Shown here: one piece after another, positions 33,601-45,300 of the stretch
Numbering within the stretch: position 1 is the stretch's first letter
How the letters are laid out: each line of letters begins with the position of its first letter
Assembly (NCBI GenBank): GCA_008711295.1
Contig: VUYV01000088.1
Span: 2,993,812 to 3,057,811 of the forward strand
DNA length: 64,000 nucleotides
Direction of reading: 5' to 3'
Origin: Anarhynchus alexandrinus
Taxonomy: Eukaryota > Chordata > Aves > Charadriiformes > Charadriidae
Notes under the pieces: model-generated
What the model saw: the letters and a program-made list of their open reading frames with translations, nothing else
What the model was told of the DNA's origin: nothing
Database searches by the model: none
Translations under genes and position numbers: made by a program

Positions 33601-36600
33601 CTCTACCATTAAGCCAGAGCGTCGCAGGTCCCCTTGCAAAGAAGAAGAAGAAATTTTGAAAGAGGGACTGGGAATCCCACTTGAGGAAGCTCATTATTTA
33701 AATCCCTGCCCCTTCTCCCAGGAGACGCATATGCGAACTTCCTCAGGAAAAGACGGGAACTGAACCCAGCTCTGCCACACCCGGGAAGAATACGTTCACT
33801 AACCTGATCCCAGATAACAGAGAGACATCACCACCTCTGCCTGTTTTGCTCAAAAAGAAAAAAAAAAAGCAGAGGGTAAATTATTTACGAGGGGTTTTTT
33901 TTCAAAAAAGGCTCTGAGCTTCTACTTTGAGAAGGAACTCCAGGCTGCATATCATAACCTTTCCAGAGAGCTGAGTGAGATACATTTGCTCCTGAACGGG
34001 TGGTAACTTAAAATACACTCTTGTCTTTTTTGCTTCCTACTTTCTAATTTACATGACTCTGCACTCCATATGCAATTTTTCCTAGATCCTGTTTTAAGAC
34101 ACACAGTTCTCACAACTCATTATTTGCAAGCATCATACAAGAGCCCTAAGATGCTATTCCGTGAGGTCCACACACCTTGAAACCTCCAGTTCTCAACTTC
34201 CAGGTTGCAACTCCTAACACGTCAATGTGGACTTAGGCAAAACATAAATCTTTGATGAGACTTCTGTTCGTTATCTTCTTACTTCAACCATGACTGGAAA
34301 CATTCAGGACATGTTACTTATGAACTTATCCATTTGAAATCTTGCCATTTTAGAGGAAGTTATGAGCCCTGTCATGTCCTTCCATCAGAAGCGTAAGCAA
34401 AATCTGCCTCCTAACAGAGCAAAAAAACTAACAGCAGAATTCTTGTTACCTTCTACTTATTATACAAGAGCTGCTACTTAACTTGTTCCCTGGCTTTCAG
34501 CCCTAGGCAACAGTGCAAAATATACAGAACATCTAATGGACTGATATAGCTAAGCATAAACCAAAAAATACAGAATAAGTGGTCAAGTCTTCTATGCTCA
34601 GCAGAGAACAGTCTTTCACTATTTGTGGAAGCTGGACAGGCGCACAAAACCTGTCCGGCTTAACTTCTTGAAATTGAATGAGACAACAAGCAGAGAGGAG
34701 CCAGGCCACAGGAGGCCTGTAAAGCAAAGAAATGTAGTTTATCTTTGATGAAACAAAAACCAGGGAAGCCCCATGGGAGAGAAAGCAAAGATCAGCATGA
34801 GGCAGTCAAAACAAGAAAAATGAACTTCGTAGCATTATGTCAGACGGGCAATGGACACATGAAAAGGTATTCCCCAAACCAAGAGAGAAGAGCGTGGATG
34901 CAATGGAGGTCCAAGAGATGCCAGCCCGCATGGGAGCCCCAGGAGGCACACGGGACCCTACCAGTGCAGCCCCAGCACCTCGTACTGCCCCAGCTGAAGC
35001 CTCCTGCTTCTGACCCCGCTCTCAGCCACCGGTCCCATCCGCGCTGGTACCAAGAACAGTCCTTCAAAGCATCCAGTTGAAATTTGGTCTCTTAACCTTT
35101 AACACTGAGCTCTACAGCACGCAGTAATAATGTTTTGACCATTACAAATTAATTTCATGAACTTAGGGAATCAATCATCACCCGGGTCAGACACAGATCT
35201 CAACATTATGTAAAGTCCTTATGAGCAAAAGTATACCTTGGTTAGAAAGACACTTGTCCTGCCTGAAGAAACTCGTAATATTATGACTACACTAAAAGCA
35301 TACTGGAAAAAGCAAGAGAGTTTTAGATTTTGACTAGTACAATTCTTGACCTTTGAAAGTTAAGACTAAAAGTATTCTTTAAATCAGCTCTGATTTTTTG
35401 ATACATTTATTAGCATAACCATAATAGGTTATTTTTTTGCATTCCAATTGTAATATTTTTAGAAACAAAGAAGAGTAACTCCCATTTCCTGTTCTTCCCT
35501 TACTTCATGCGTATGCTGTTGAATCACTAACTGCAGATATCACTCACGTCTGATGCCACAGCATTTCACAAGCTCCACTTGCATCAGCCTTGAAAATTTT
35601 CACTAGAAGAGCCAGCTCAGAATTATTATCTGCTACTTCTGAAGCTGAAGCAGCAGCAGCATCCCGGACCAAAATGTCAGAAGTCACACTGTCTGCTCTC
35701 AGAATCGCTGTTCCAAAGAAGCTGTGACTTACCTAGATCAACCGTGTTTTTTCAAGTACCTGTAACTGCAAAAATGTCTTAAAATAGTTCTCAGGTAATT
35801 GTCCCCTGTTAGGTAATTCCAATGCGTTGTGCCGCCACTGTCATCAGGTTACATCATTTGAATTTCATGTGGTGTTCTGAAAATAAGAGTTACACAACAC
35901 TGTGCTCATCTATATATTAACGTTCAATCCATTACTTTAACTCTGGGATCCAAGGGACCCACCTGGCCAGGCTGCGCTCCTACACTCACAAAGTCTTAAA
36001 CATTCTGAATTTAAAGAAAAATGAGATTTCACCAGCTCCACTTTTACTTTATGATTCTTAGGTGACCTAATCATCACCTTTTGAACATTTGGTGCTAATG
36101 GCACAACAGTACCAGAAAAACAAGTTACTACAGTCTCTGTATAATCTTGCAATAGGCAATAAAACAAAGTATGCACGGATGTAAGATGTCTCATCAAATA
36201 AAAATCATCCATCTTGTTTTTAGAGAACAACTTATCCTTAAATAAATATGAGAATAATAAAAAAAAAAATCCTGATAGACAGTCAATGAAAGGAGTTATA
36301 TACTAGTAACCAGCATGCTTAAATTCTTAGCTTGGCTTTCTAAAGGTATGAGACCTGAGCAGTTAATATGTACTTTGATGAATCCCATCATCCACCATGA
36401 ACCAAACCTAACAGAAGGGTGGACTCTGCAAAGATATTAACTGCCTACAAGATTCATGAAAACAGACAACCAGATAGAGAAGACACTACCAAATTTAGTG
36501 CCCCCCATCGATGGGAACGACTGCTGTATGTTTGCGTACCAATATTAGACACCAGAGAATCCACATGGCTAAAAGCTGCTCTAAACATACTAACCACAAG

Positions 36601-37569
36601 AAAAACTTCCACGCAAGCTTACATCTGACTAGACTCGGACAGCCAATGCCACAAAAAGCAAGGTTTCACCAGTGGCACTGCTCACAGCTGGCTTGAAATT
36701 TCAGCTTACATTGGTGCGTCACTGGAAGCAACTTGAAATTACACGTAGAGATAAGCCTCCCAGTTCAGTACCGATCAGGATCCCAAAACAGATTTCCAGA
36801 GGTAATGCAGGCATCTCTAGTATTTGCAACTAAGCATCTGAAAATTTTGGGATCACTTAAAACAGCTGCTTAGCCCTTCCAAAAATCTGACCAGGCACTC
36901 TAACGAGAGCGCTTCTCCTCAGAATAATCATTGCATCATCTATCACCAACCAGGCTACATGAGGAAAATGCAATTTTAAAAGGTGAAGTTAAAGGGTGAT
37001 AACGTGTTTTTAAAGCAAAAAGGAATACAATAACTACCCTATTTCACCCCATACCTAGAGTCAACCTCTGAACCTCAAAGTATACTTTGTGTTACGTGTT
37101 TTACTGACAAGTGATAGTGCTTGAAAAGCGTCAGTTAGTCATAAAAAAGAGGATTCTCTAATTAGCTCTACATTATCTTTTTTATCTTTATAATCACCAT
37201 TCATCCCCTAAGACGAAAAAGGTAAAGAAAGGTCACTGACTTTCACAGATCATTCAGCCACATGAAATGAGCCCTCCAATCAAAAAGCGATGCCACAAAT
37301 TCACAAAGTCAACAACCTACTGCTCTCACAACTTTCACAAAAGAACTGTTTATGTCGAGCTTCCCCCTAAAACTTAAAAACATGGCAAGATCCATCACCT
37401 TGCCAAGAGATGTGGCATTACACTGAACAGAAAGCAGCTTTCAGAAGTCAAAATAAAGTAACTTGAAAACAAGGAAGTACACCAGTTGCATACATATATG
37501 TGAAACAAATTATAGCACCAGTGCTGCCAGGAACACTGGCTGATGTCATTGCAAGACCAAGCGCTATGG

Positions 37570-38260
37570 TTTTTTGGAAGGTCTCGGGGACTGGTCAAGG
37601 ATCCTGATGACTGGAAAAACGCAAACATCACACCTATCTTCTGGAATGGCAAGAGGGACAGTTCAACAATACAAAAGGCTGCTAACTCTGACTTCAGTCC
37701 CTAGAAAGATTATGGAGCAAATCCGTCTGGGAGCCACCTACAGATGCTCGAAGAACAAGAAGGTGATGGGAAACTGCCAGCACACATCCGTCCAGGATGA
37801 ACCACACCTGACACACCTCACACCTTTCTGTGTCGAGATGACTGGCTCTGTGGATAAGGGCAGAGCAGCTTGTTTTGACTTTACGAAGGCCTTCGACAAG
37901 ATCTCCCACAGTATCCTTAGAGCCAAACCGGTGAAATATAGTTTGAATAGGTTGATTGTAAGCTGGGTGGAAAACCAGTTGGACAACTACTGGGATCAAT
38001 AGTCCAAAATCCATCTGGTTGGAATTAATCATGTTCCCCAGGGGTTGCTACCATGGCCAGTACTGTTTAATCTCTTCACTGACAATCTGAGCAACAGGAT
38101 GGGATGCATTCTGAGCAAGTTTGGGTACCAAACTGGAGAGGGTAGTCCAAACACAACCAGACATGGCTCTGAGAAATCTGATCTAAGGTTGGCCATGCTT
38201 TTAGTGAGGGTTGGACCAGATGATCTCCTGAAGTCCCTTCAAAATGAAATTATTCTACAT
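37570..38260 (+). mobile_element. Older CR1-type LINE fragment (reverse transcriptase core)
   Basis: Plus-strand translation in more than one frame gives reverse-transcriptase core pieces: LTLTSVPRKIMEQIRL, then FDFTKAFDKISHSIL and IVSWVENQLDN, then LPWPVLFNLFTDNLSN. These match the order of CR1 ORF2 palm motifs (TSVPGKIMEQ, DFSKAFDTVSH, GPVLFNLF). The catalytic ADD region that should follow is missing. The element ends with a diverged 3' tail (GGTTGGACCAGATGATCTCC). This is a different and more upstream segment of the LINE than the other copies here, and clearly older. Confidence 0.85.
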
Positions 38261-40019
38261 TTTAGGTAAGTAAAAGCAAATGGAAGCAGTTAAAAGCTAT
38301 TTTAAAAACTGAGATATTGGAGGTCTTTACTTTTAATGTTCATTTCTAGCTTACTTTCACTTGAAAGGAAATATGTCCAACTTTTGAACCAGTTTTAAAA
38401 AGGGAAAGAGAACAGCTCCGGACTTTAAAAGAAAATTGCATGAAATGCTGTTTGCACAAATTTTACATGCTGACCAAATTAAATCTTTTGATGTAAGAAG
38501 TTTACTTGTAATCTTTTAATTAACGGTCTGTCTCTCAGACCAGAGACCTCTATCTCAATTTGCAACAGGAATGAGTGATCTGGACTACACCGCTCTTCAG
38601 GAACTAATCACAAGGCCTTTGCATGACAGACACCTGTTCTCAAGGGCTGTGAAGCTTTTTGATAACGCCCCAAGAGAAGCACGTACATCACCTTTCGCTT
38701 TTCAAATGCTGTCCCATTTTCCCCACCAGCTCCAGATGAGTGGCTCAATGAAGAATTACTATCACCTAATGAACTTAGCTTCATTTTTCATAGCTGCTAC
38801 TTTGCTATGGCATGAAATTAATTCACTTTTCAATATTAAAGACTACAACAGAAATATTTGTTTAAAAAAATACTGTAAGAACTGCCACGGTCCAAATCAC
38901 TGCAATACCTGAATCTCAATAAATGAAGCCTCCTCAACCACACTGTTCAAAATCATCCACGGGTCACTTCTGCCTTGACCTATCTCACTCCGTCCAAAAG
39001 AAGAATGCTGAAAAAAAACAAGCGACCATAAAGCTCTGACAGCAGAGCATCACCTATGGTAGATAATCCCATACGGCGATTAGCACAAACGAGCCATAGG
39101 TACCACATTTTTGTTATTGTTACTGCTACAGGGACATACTCTGTGTTTATATTACAGTGGCAGCTAACAACTCAGTCAGGGATACATCCCATACCCTTGA
39201 TCTTGCATAGATGGAGGAGAAAAACATAAATGCGATTCCCTCAGTATAGTAATTCAGAGGAGAAGTATGTTCACTTGATTTAATTTAGGCATCTCAGTTA
39301 GGATGCTAATCTTACCAAAATTTCTGTATAACAGCGTGCAGAGCAGCCTAAATCCATGTTTGCAGGGATGCGTGTGATTCCCCTAACACCATGCGGAGCC
39401 TAGAGTCTGCATTAAGGTTTCTCTAAATATCCAGCAGTACAGCGGTGCGAATGGCCCTCCTGGCTTAGTCAGAATGAAAAAAATACAGACAAACCAAACA
39501 GAGGTGGTAGAGTGAAAACAAGAACAAAGTTTAGCACAAAAAATGAAGCCCAGCTAGCTACTTATCCAATTAGTTCCTAATGGTCGTTATTTCTAAACAT
39601 CACTGTCGCATCAGTGGATACAGATGTTTGTTACAGCTATAGTCTTTGAATTTCAACCACATTTCAGAGGAACAATGTAAAATTCTCTAAAGCAAGCTGC
39701 ATTTTATGCCCCACTGACGTTACCCCCACCGTGGCAGAGCCATACTGCTTCACGTGCTCTGTACGTTTTCCTGTGTACACACAAGCGTGGGAGCTGCTGC
39801 CACCACAGGCAAGCACGAACAAAAACAAGTTTAAAAAACATCATGTTCCCAAAAAGAGAGAGACATACAGCCTGAGCGCAAGGGCAAGCAGCTTGTAACT
39901 TCTCATTCCAGGGTTTTAGATGGGGAATTTCCAACCGATGTTTTAGAGAACCGCTACGGGCGTTGAGTTAAAGATCACAGGTACTATCTACTTTCGAGTT
40001 CTGCTACGTGACGGATGTC

Positions 40020-40083
40020 AAAGCGTCAACTGCTATGAAAATCACTTTAGCAAAGCGTCAACTGCTATGAAAATCACTTTAGC
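40020..40083. repeat. Perfect 32-bp tandem duplication
   Basis: The 32-base unit beginning AAAGCGTCAACTGC at 40020-40051 is repeated without change at 40052-40083. The region is otherwise unique. Confidence 0.95.
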
Positions 40084-40567
40084 ATATTCAAAATAGTATC
40101 TTAATGATTAGGGAACCGAACCAAATATCTCAGCCTCATTTTATGTTCTGAATTACTTGATGCTGCGGTGTGAAGCGGAGACCAAGGGAAGCCAGCCTAT
40201 TTACAGACAAAACAGTTTACAAACTTTAACCGCAGAAACCAGTTCAATTTCTCCAAACTCTCGGCTTCCCCAGTAACTACAAAAAAAACCCCAAAATCAC
40301 CATCACCACAGCAAACTGGGATCTCTTAACGCGTCCGGGCCACCTCGCCCCTCCAGGGCGCTCCCTTGGGTAGACAGTGGGCTGTCTGGGCACTGACACC
40401 GGCGTTTCTTCCCCTCGCAGAGCAGTAATAAAGCAACGGCCAACAGCAGCAGCACTACCGGCAGCGGCTACCACGGCTACCGGCGGCTCTGCCGGCATCG
40501 CCGCCCCCCCCCCCCCCCCCCCCCCCCCCCGGCCGCGGCGCCCCCCCGCCCCACCTCCCCCCCCGGC

Positions 40568-40773
40568 NNNNNNNNNNNNNNNNNNNNNNNNNNNNNNNNN
40601 NNNNNNNNNNNNNNNNNNNNNNNNNNNNNNNNNNNNNNNNNNNNNNNNNNNNNNNNNNNNNNNNNNNNNNNNNNNNNNNNNNNNNNNNNNNNNNNNNNNN
40701 NNNNNNNNNNNNNNNNNNNNNNNNNNNNNNNNNNNNNNNNNNNNNNNNNNNNNNNNNNNNNNNNNNNNNNNNN
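40568..40773. other. Assembly gap (206 N) within ITSN2 promoter island
   Basis: A run of 206 N follows a C-only run of 28 bases (40503-40530) and is followed by a 19-bp tandem repeat (40774-40811). Gap length may be nominal. Real promoter or 5'UTR sequence is missing here. Confidence 0.98.
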
Positions 40774-40811
40774 CCGGGCCGGCAGCGAGGCCCCGGGCCG
40801 GCAGCGAGGCC
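40774..40811. repeat. 19-bp GC-rich tandem repeat at gap edge
   Basis: The 19-base unit beginning CCGGGCCGGCAGCGAGG occurs twice in direct succession. The repeat touches the N gap, so further copies may lie in the missing sequence. Confidence 0.9.
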
Positions 40812-40964
40812 CCGCGCTGACAGCTCCCGCGCCGCCGGAGCTCGCCCCCCGCCTTCCCCGCACCTCCTTTTCCCCGGCCCACCCCCGCGGGTCCAGGCCG
40901 GTCGGGACGCGGACCCCGCTCCTCCGTGCGCGGAGGAGCCGCAGGCCGACCCTCCGCTTAGTAC

Positions 40965-41047
40965 CTGTTGCGCTGCCCGTGAGCGCCTGCTCCGCCGGGG
41001 CTGCCGCCGCCTCCTCCTCCGCCTCCCGCGGCGGCGTCAGCCCCACA
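40965..41047 (-). other. ITSN2: Putative ITSN2 non-coding exon 1 (5'UTR)
   Basis: The first coding exon of ITSN2 has a 3' acceptor directly before its 5'UTR, so an upstream untranslated exon must exist. In the CpG island the minus strand reads CGCAACAG|GTACTAAGCG, a usable donor with GT at 40964-40963. The exon would end at 40965. The upstream limit is a guess, placed near the ATGGCGGC-type motif at about 41050. No transcript evidence is available, and other donors in the GC-rich island (including the part lost in the N gap) could be used instead. Confidence 0.45.
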
Positions 41048-41620
41048 ACATGGCGGCGGAGGCGGGGGCCGCCCGGCAAGGAAGAGGGGGGAGGGAGCCG
41101 GGGCCGGCGGGCACGGACCGAGGGCGCCGGTTCCCCGCCCGGCGGTCGTGGGTGAGGGCGGGGGGTTGGCGGCGTTCCCTCGGCCGCAGCCCCGGAGGAG
41201 GGCGGGCAGCCCCGGGCGGGAGGGAGCATTAGTAGTTGGGGGTGCAAGGCCGGAATGGAGGGTGGCCTCGCCGCGGGGGGCTGCCTGCCGGGTCTGGCCC
41301 AGGCGAAGCCCATAGCAGTGCGGGGTCCGGGGGAGGGAAGGGCAGACCACCGGCCATGGCCCGGGCCGACCTCCGAGGGGACCCCGGGCAGGGAGCACTG
41401 CTGCGAGCGCGGCCGCCGCCGTCCTCCGCTCCGCGGGGTGATTTCTGCAAAGTCATAAGCTACCGATGAAAAACCTTAACTGGCAGAAAATCTACCACAT
41501 CCTTACTGAAATTTTTCTCACTATTGATTGCAACCACCGCTTCCCCATCAGCCCCATAAATTACTTTTTATTTCGTTTCCTAGGTGTATATATTTATTAT
41601 ATTTTGGGGGGGTGAAGGGA

Positions 41621-42323
41621 TTTAGAGCAGCCCTGCTGAGAACGATTTGGGGGTACTGATGGATGAAAAGCTGGACATGATCTGGCAACGTGCGCTCACA
41701 GCCCAGAAAACGAACCCCATCCTGGGTTTCATCCCCAGCAGCACGGCCAGCAGGGAGAGGGAGGGGATTGTCCCCCTCTACTCCGCTCTTGTGAGACCCC
41801 ACCTGGAGTACTGTGTCCAGCTCTGGGGGCCCCAACATAAGAAGGACACGGACCTGTTGGAGCGGGTCCAGAGGAGGCCATAAAGATGATCAGAGGGCTG
41901 GAGAACCTCTCCTATGAGGACAGGCTGAGAGAGTTGGGGTTGTTCAGCCTGGAGAAGAGAAGGCTCTGGGGAGAGCTCTCTGGGAGAGCTCCTTCCAGTA
42001 TCTTAAAGGGGCCTACAGGAAAGATGGGGACAGACTTTTTAGCAGGGCCTGTTGTGATAGGACAAGGGGTAATGGCTTCAAACTAAAAGAGGGAAGATTT
42101 AGACTAAGGAATAAATTTTTTACACTGAGGGTGGTGAAACACTGGCCCAGGTTGCCCACAGAAGTGGTAGATGCCCCATCCCTGGAAACATTCCAGGTCA
42201 GGTTGGACGGTGCTCTGAGCGACCTGATCTAGTTGAAGATGTCCCGGCTCATTGCAGGGGGGTTGGACTAGATGACCTTTAAAGGTCCCTTCCAACCCAA
42301 ATCATTCTACGATTCCATGATCT
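41621..42323 (+). mobile_element. CR1 LINE, 5'-truncated, plus strand
   Basis: Starts at the segment encoding VLMDEKLDMIWQRALTAQKT and continues through [20 protein letters not shown] and [20 protein letters not shown]. It ends AGGTCCCTTCCAACCCAAAT and a degraded ATTCTACGATTCCATGAT end. It has a one-base deletion in the AGAGGAGG(G)CCA stretch (about 41872-41880) that breaks the frame, and the copy at 52,803 shares this deletion. The target is a T/G-rich site next to TTTTGGGGGGG. Confidence 0.94.
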
Positions 42324-45300
42324 AGAAAAAAAGGGTAATAAACTTTAAAAAAAATCTCTGTTCTGTCTCAACTGTTAGTTTTTTGTGGAAGCTGAAAAGC
42401 TAACACTTCTGGTTTGATCATTCTGCCTGAGAAGGCCTCCCAGATTAAGCCAGTTTTTCCACACTGTGAGGCCATCTGCCTCCTGGGAGAAGGATGACAG
42501 GGCCCTTCGGAGTGCTGGTGGTGCTCCTCCATGGGAAGCGTGTCCTGCTGGGGCACTGGGGAGGACAGGATTGGCACGAGGAACTAGCTGGTGCCAGGTA
42601 CTGCTCAGCATACTGAAATACGTAGGGTTTCAGGAGTTTATTTAAAAAAAAAAAATTAAAGAATCCTGTAGAAAGAAAACATGAAAAATGCCATCAGTTT
42701 TAAACAGTAAACATTTTCCTTCTTCAGCAAATGGATCTTGCTATGTATGGAACATTACAGCGCCTTTCTGCTATGTTTTTGCTGTGTAGATAATTACATA
42801 TCACCTTCATACAGAGCAGTTTTTTCCAGTGACTCATTCTTCTGGGTTCTTAATGAGCCTTTCCAGTTTGTTACACCTTCTATCATTCATCGTGATTCCA
42901 GAATAGTCACGTTATTTTGTCATGTGATGGTCATAGCCACATACTCGTACATACTACTCTTCAGTATTTTTGCTTAAACATCCAATGTTTGCATTTGCTG
43001 TTACAGCTGCCACATTGCATTGGCAGCTCACATTCATGTATTTATCCCTCGTGATCTCCTCAGCCCTCATCTGATTTAATGCTTCTGAAGATATTCTCCC
43101 TCCTTACTGCCAGCCCAAAAGCATGCTATGCCTTTTTGCTTCTAGGCACAGCCAGCAAACTCGTCTTTGATGCGTAGATGTTTGCCATGTAGGTGGATTA
43201 AAACACATGTTGTTCAATGGGCACTTGCTGAGTTTGTGATTTAAATCACTCAGTGCCACCGGACCAGGTGGCCTTCAGTCTTTGACTGTTTTGAAGTGAC
43301 CTGCAGATTTCATGAGCAGTGCTTCATTTAATCCTAAATAATTGACTGAGCTAATAGAGCAGCCCTGGGTCAAGAACAGGCTCCTCTGGAGGCCAGTTAA
43401 AAAGTCTCTCATCTGACATTTTTCATTCAGATTACTTTCTAATGTCTCTTAAAACGCAGCCTTTAATCTATTTAGTACACATTAGAGTGATATAGCATAG
43501 TTCTAAACGTGACTTTGTTGTGTAGGCAACACCTCCAGCCCGCTTTGGATGGAAGGTAAGTGCTTGTGTTGGACATAACAGTCTACAGGTTCATAGAGGT
43601 TATTGTAGAGAGGATTAAGATAACAATAAACCAGATAAACATGTTTCTTCTCATAGGAAGACAAAGATCAGGTTACTGATTGCAGTAGTTAAGTATTGGG
43701 AAGGGCAGTAGAAAAAGTCTATCAACAGAAGTCTCTTAAGAACAGGTTAGACAGATATGTGTGAGAAGTTAGGTAAATACAGCTGATCCTGCCTTGAACA
43801 TTGAACTCGGTGTCGTCTCAAGGAACCTCACAGCTCTTTTCTTCTGTAATTAATGTTGCCGCTAGGTCCCACCAAGGACTTGGGCCATGTACTGTGTGAC
43901 ATTTGTCACCCTGGACAAAAGGCCATGCAGATGATCGGGCGGGGGGGGGAGGGAGCTGGGAAGCTGCGCCAGGGGCTGGGTATGTGGTAGGGCATATGTT
44001 CTATGCACATGATCAAAGGCAAGAAGAATCATATGGGGGGTGAGTTTTAATGTATATTTTGTTGATTTTAATTTTATTTACAGTTCGACAACTACTTAAG
44101 CCTATGGCTAAGCTAGAATATGACCTTTAGTGACTCTCATTACCTGCTTTGCTGCCACCATTGCCTCTGTTGCAAACTCCAGCAGAAGGAAGGAAGATAC
44201 TTGGAAGCTGTAATACCTTAGCTTTGAATACCACCTTAGAACACTACGTGCAATTTTGTACCCTAACAATGTTTACAACTATTAATTACATATTTTCATA
44301 TTTTATGTTCTTACTGTTAAACATTCCTCTCTCCCCACACTAGATAATTCATATGCTAAACAGAGGCAATGGTGGCGCTTTTTTTAATATGCAGATTTGC
44401 CAATCTGTGCATATGAAAGAAGATACATATGCCGCCTTCATTACTGGGAATGACACTCATGTGATACTGAAAAAAATCCCAAATTGCTTCTCTACTCCTG
44501 CCTGAAAACATACTGCCATCTGAAGATAAGTTATTAAACTTATTTTTTTAAAAATGACAACCAAACATAGTGCTTAACCATTGCCTTTGAGGTGACAAAA
44601 TGCACAAAGCGGGAATACTCGATTCTGTGAATATGACAGCTGGAGAAGGACCCATCTGTGTTATTAATGTTATGTAAGATCCCTACAGAAAAGCAGCAAT
44701 GATGTAGCTCATTTTGAGATAACTACAGATGTTGCCTAATACCTTCTCCGATACAAAACTGAAGCCAGGAAAACCTGCAATACTGTGAGCTTTGTTGCCT
44801 GGGAAGGGAGAAGTCCGAGAGAATGCAAAATTCAGCTGACTCCCTAGAGAGAAAACCTTGTGTAAAAAAATTAACATATCAAAGCTTTATGTATTCTTAT
44901 TCTAGAGAAGCTGAATGCTGTTTCATCTGCATTACTACAAACAACCAGAGCTAATCAGAGGTATTAGAACAATAAATATCTTTAAGATTAATTAATTAGC
45001 AGGAAGAGGAGGAGGACTCACACGCTGCTGTGGAGACACATTTGAATGCAGCAGCCCCTCAGTCACTCTTCCTTGCACCCGGAGCGTGTAAACATCCAAA
45101 GTTTAGTGTGAACTATAAAAAAATCTATCCTTAGAGTGAAGCTGAACTAGTTCTTACCCAGCCTGAGAAGACTGTTATAGAGATGTTTTCTAATGATGTC
45201 TGAGGCACAAACTAGTATTACATCTACTTTGTATAAATTTTTTGTTTTGTTTTAATTAGTAACTGCATTACCATGCCTTTAAAATGCAGAATTTCTTCCT

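Larger units (their letters stand above)
26810..40964 (-). other. ITSN2 intron 1 (14.2 kb)
   Basis: Between the inferred 5'UTR exon and exon 2. It contains poly-A/T runs at 26,660-27,015, the TA/CA microsatellite at 28,391-28,510, CR1 copies at 29,004 and 30,015, an older LINE fragment at 37,570, a 32-bp tandem duplication at 40,020 and part of the CpG island. A modest GC-rich patch just upstream of exon 2 (about 26,860-26,900 and 27,125-27,205) could be an alternative promoter. No other gene is supported. Confidence 0.6.
40460..41450. promoter_or_regulatory. ITSN2: CpG island: presumed ITSN2 promoter (possibly bidirectional)
   Basis: Very GC- and CpG-rich DNA on both sides of the N gap, with the predicted non-coding exon 1 donor at 40964. 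At 41043-41057 the plus strand carries ACAACATGGCGGCGG, matching the YY1 consensus core (AANATGGCGGC), which is common at TATA-less start sites. On the plus strand the same ATG opens a short frame that reaches a donor-like TGG|GTGAGGGC near 41150, so a divergent transcript is possible. Promoter assignment is inferred from position and composition. Confidence 0.7.

Noticed and set aside
38571..38912. Calling the 113-codon frame a gene
   Set aside because: No homologue recognised and no splice or promoter support; kept only as a finding.
40277..41456. Long Pro/Gly/Arg-rich ORFs in all frames of the ITSN2 CpG island, including one of 278 codons
   Set aside because: Produced by GC-rich stop-poor DNA and the N gap translated as X; no conserved protein.
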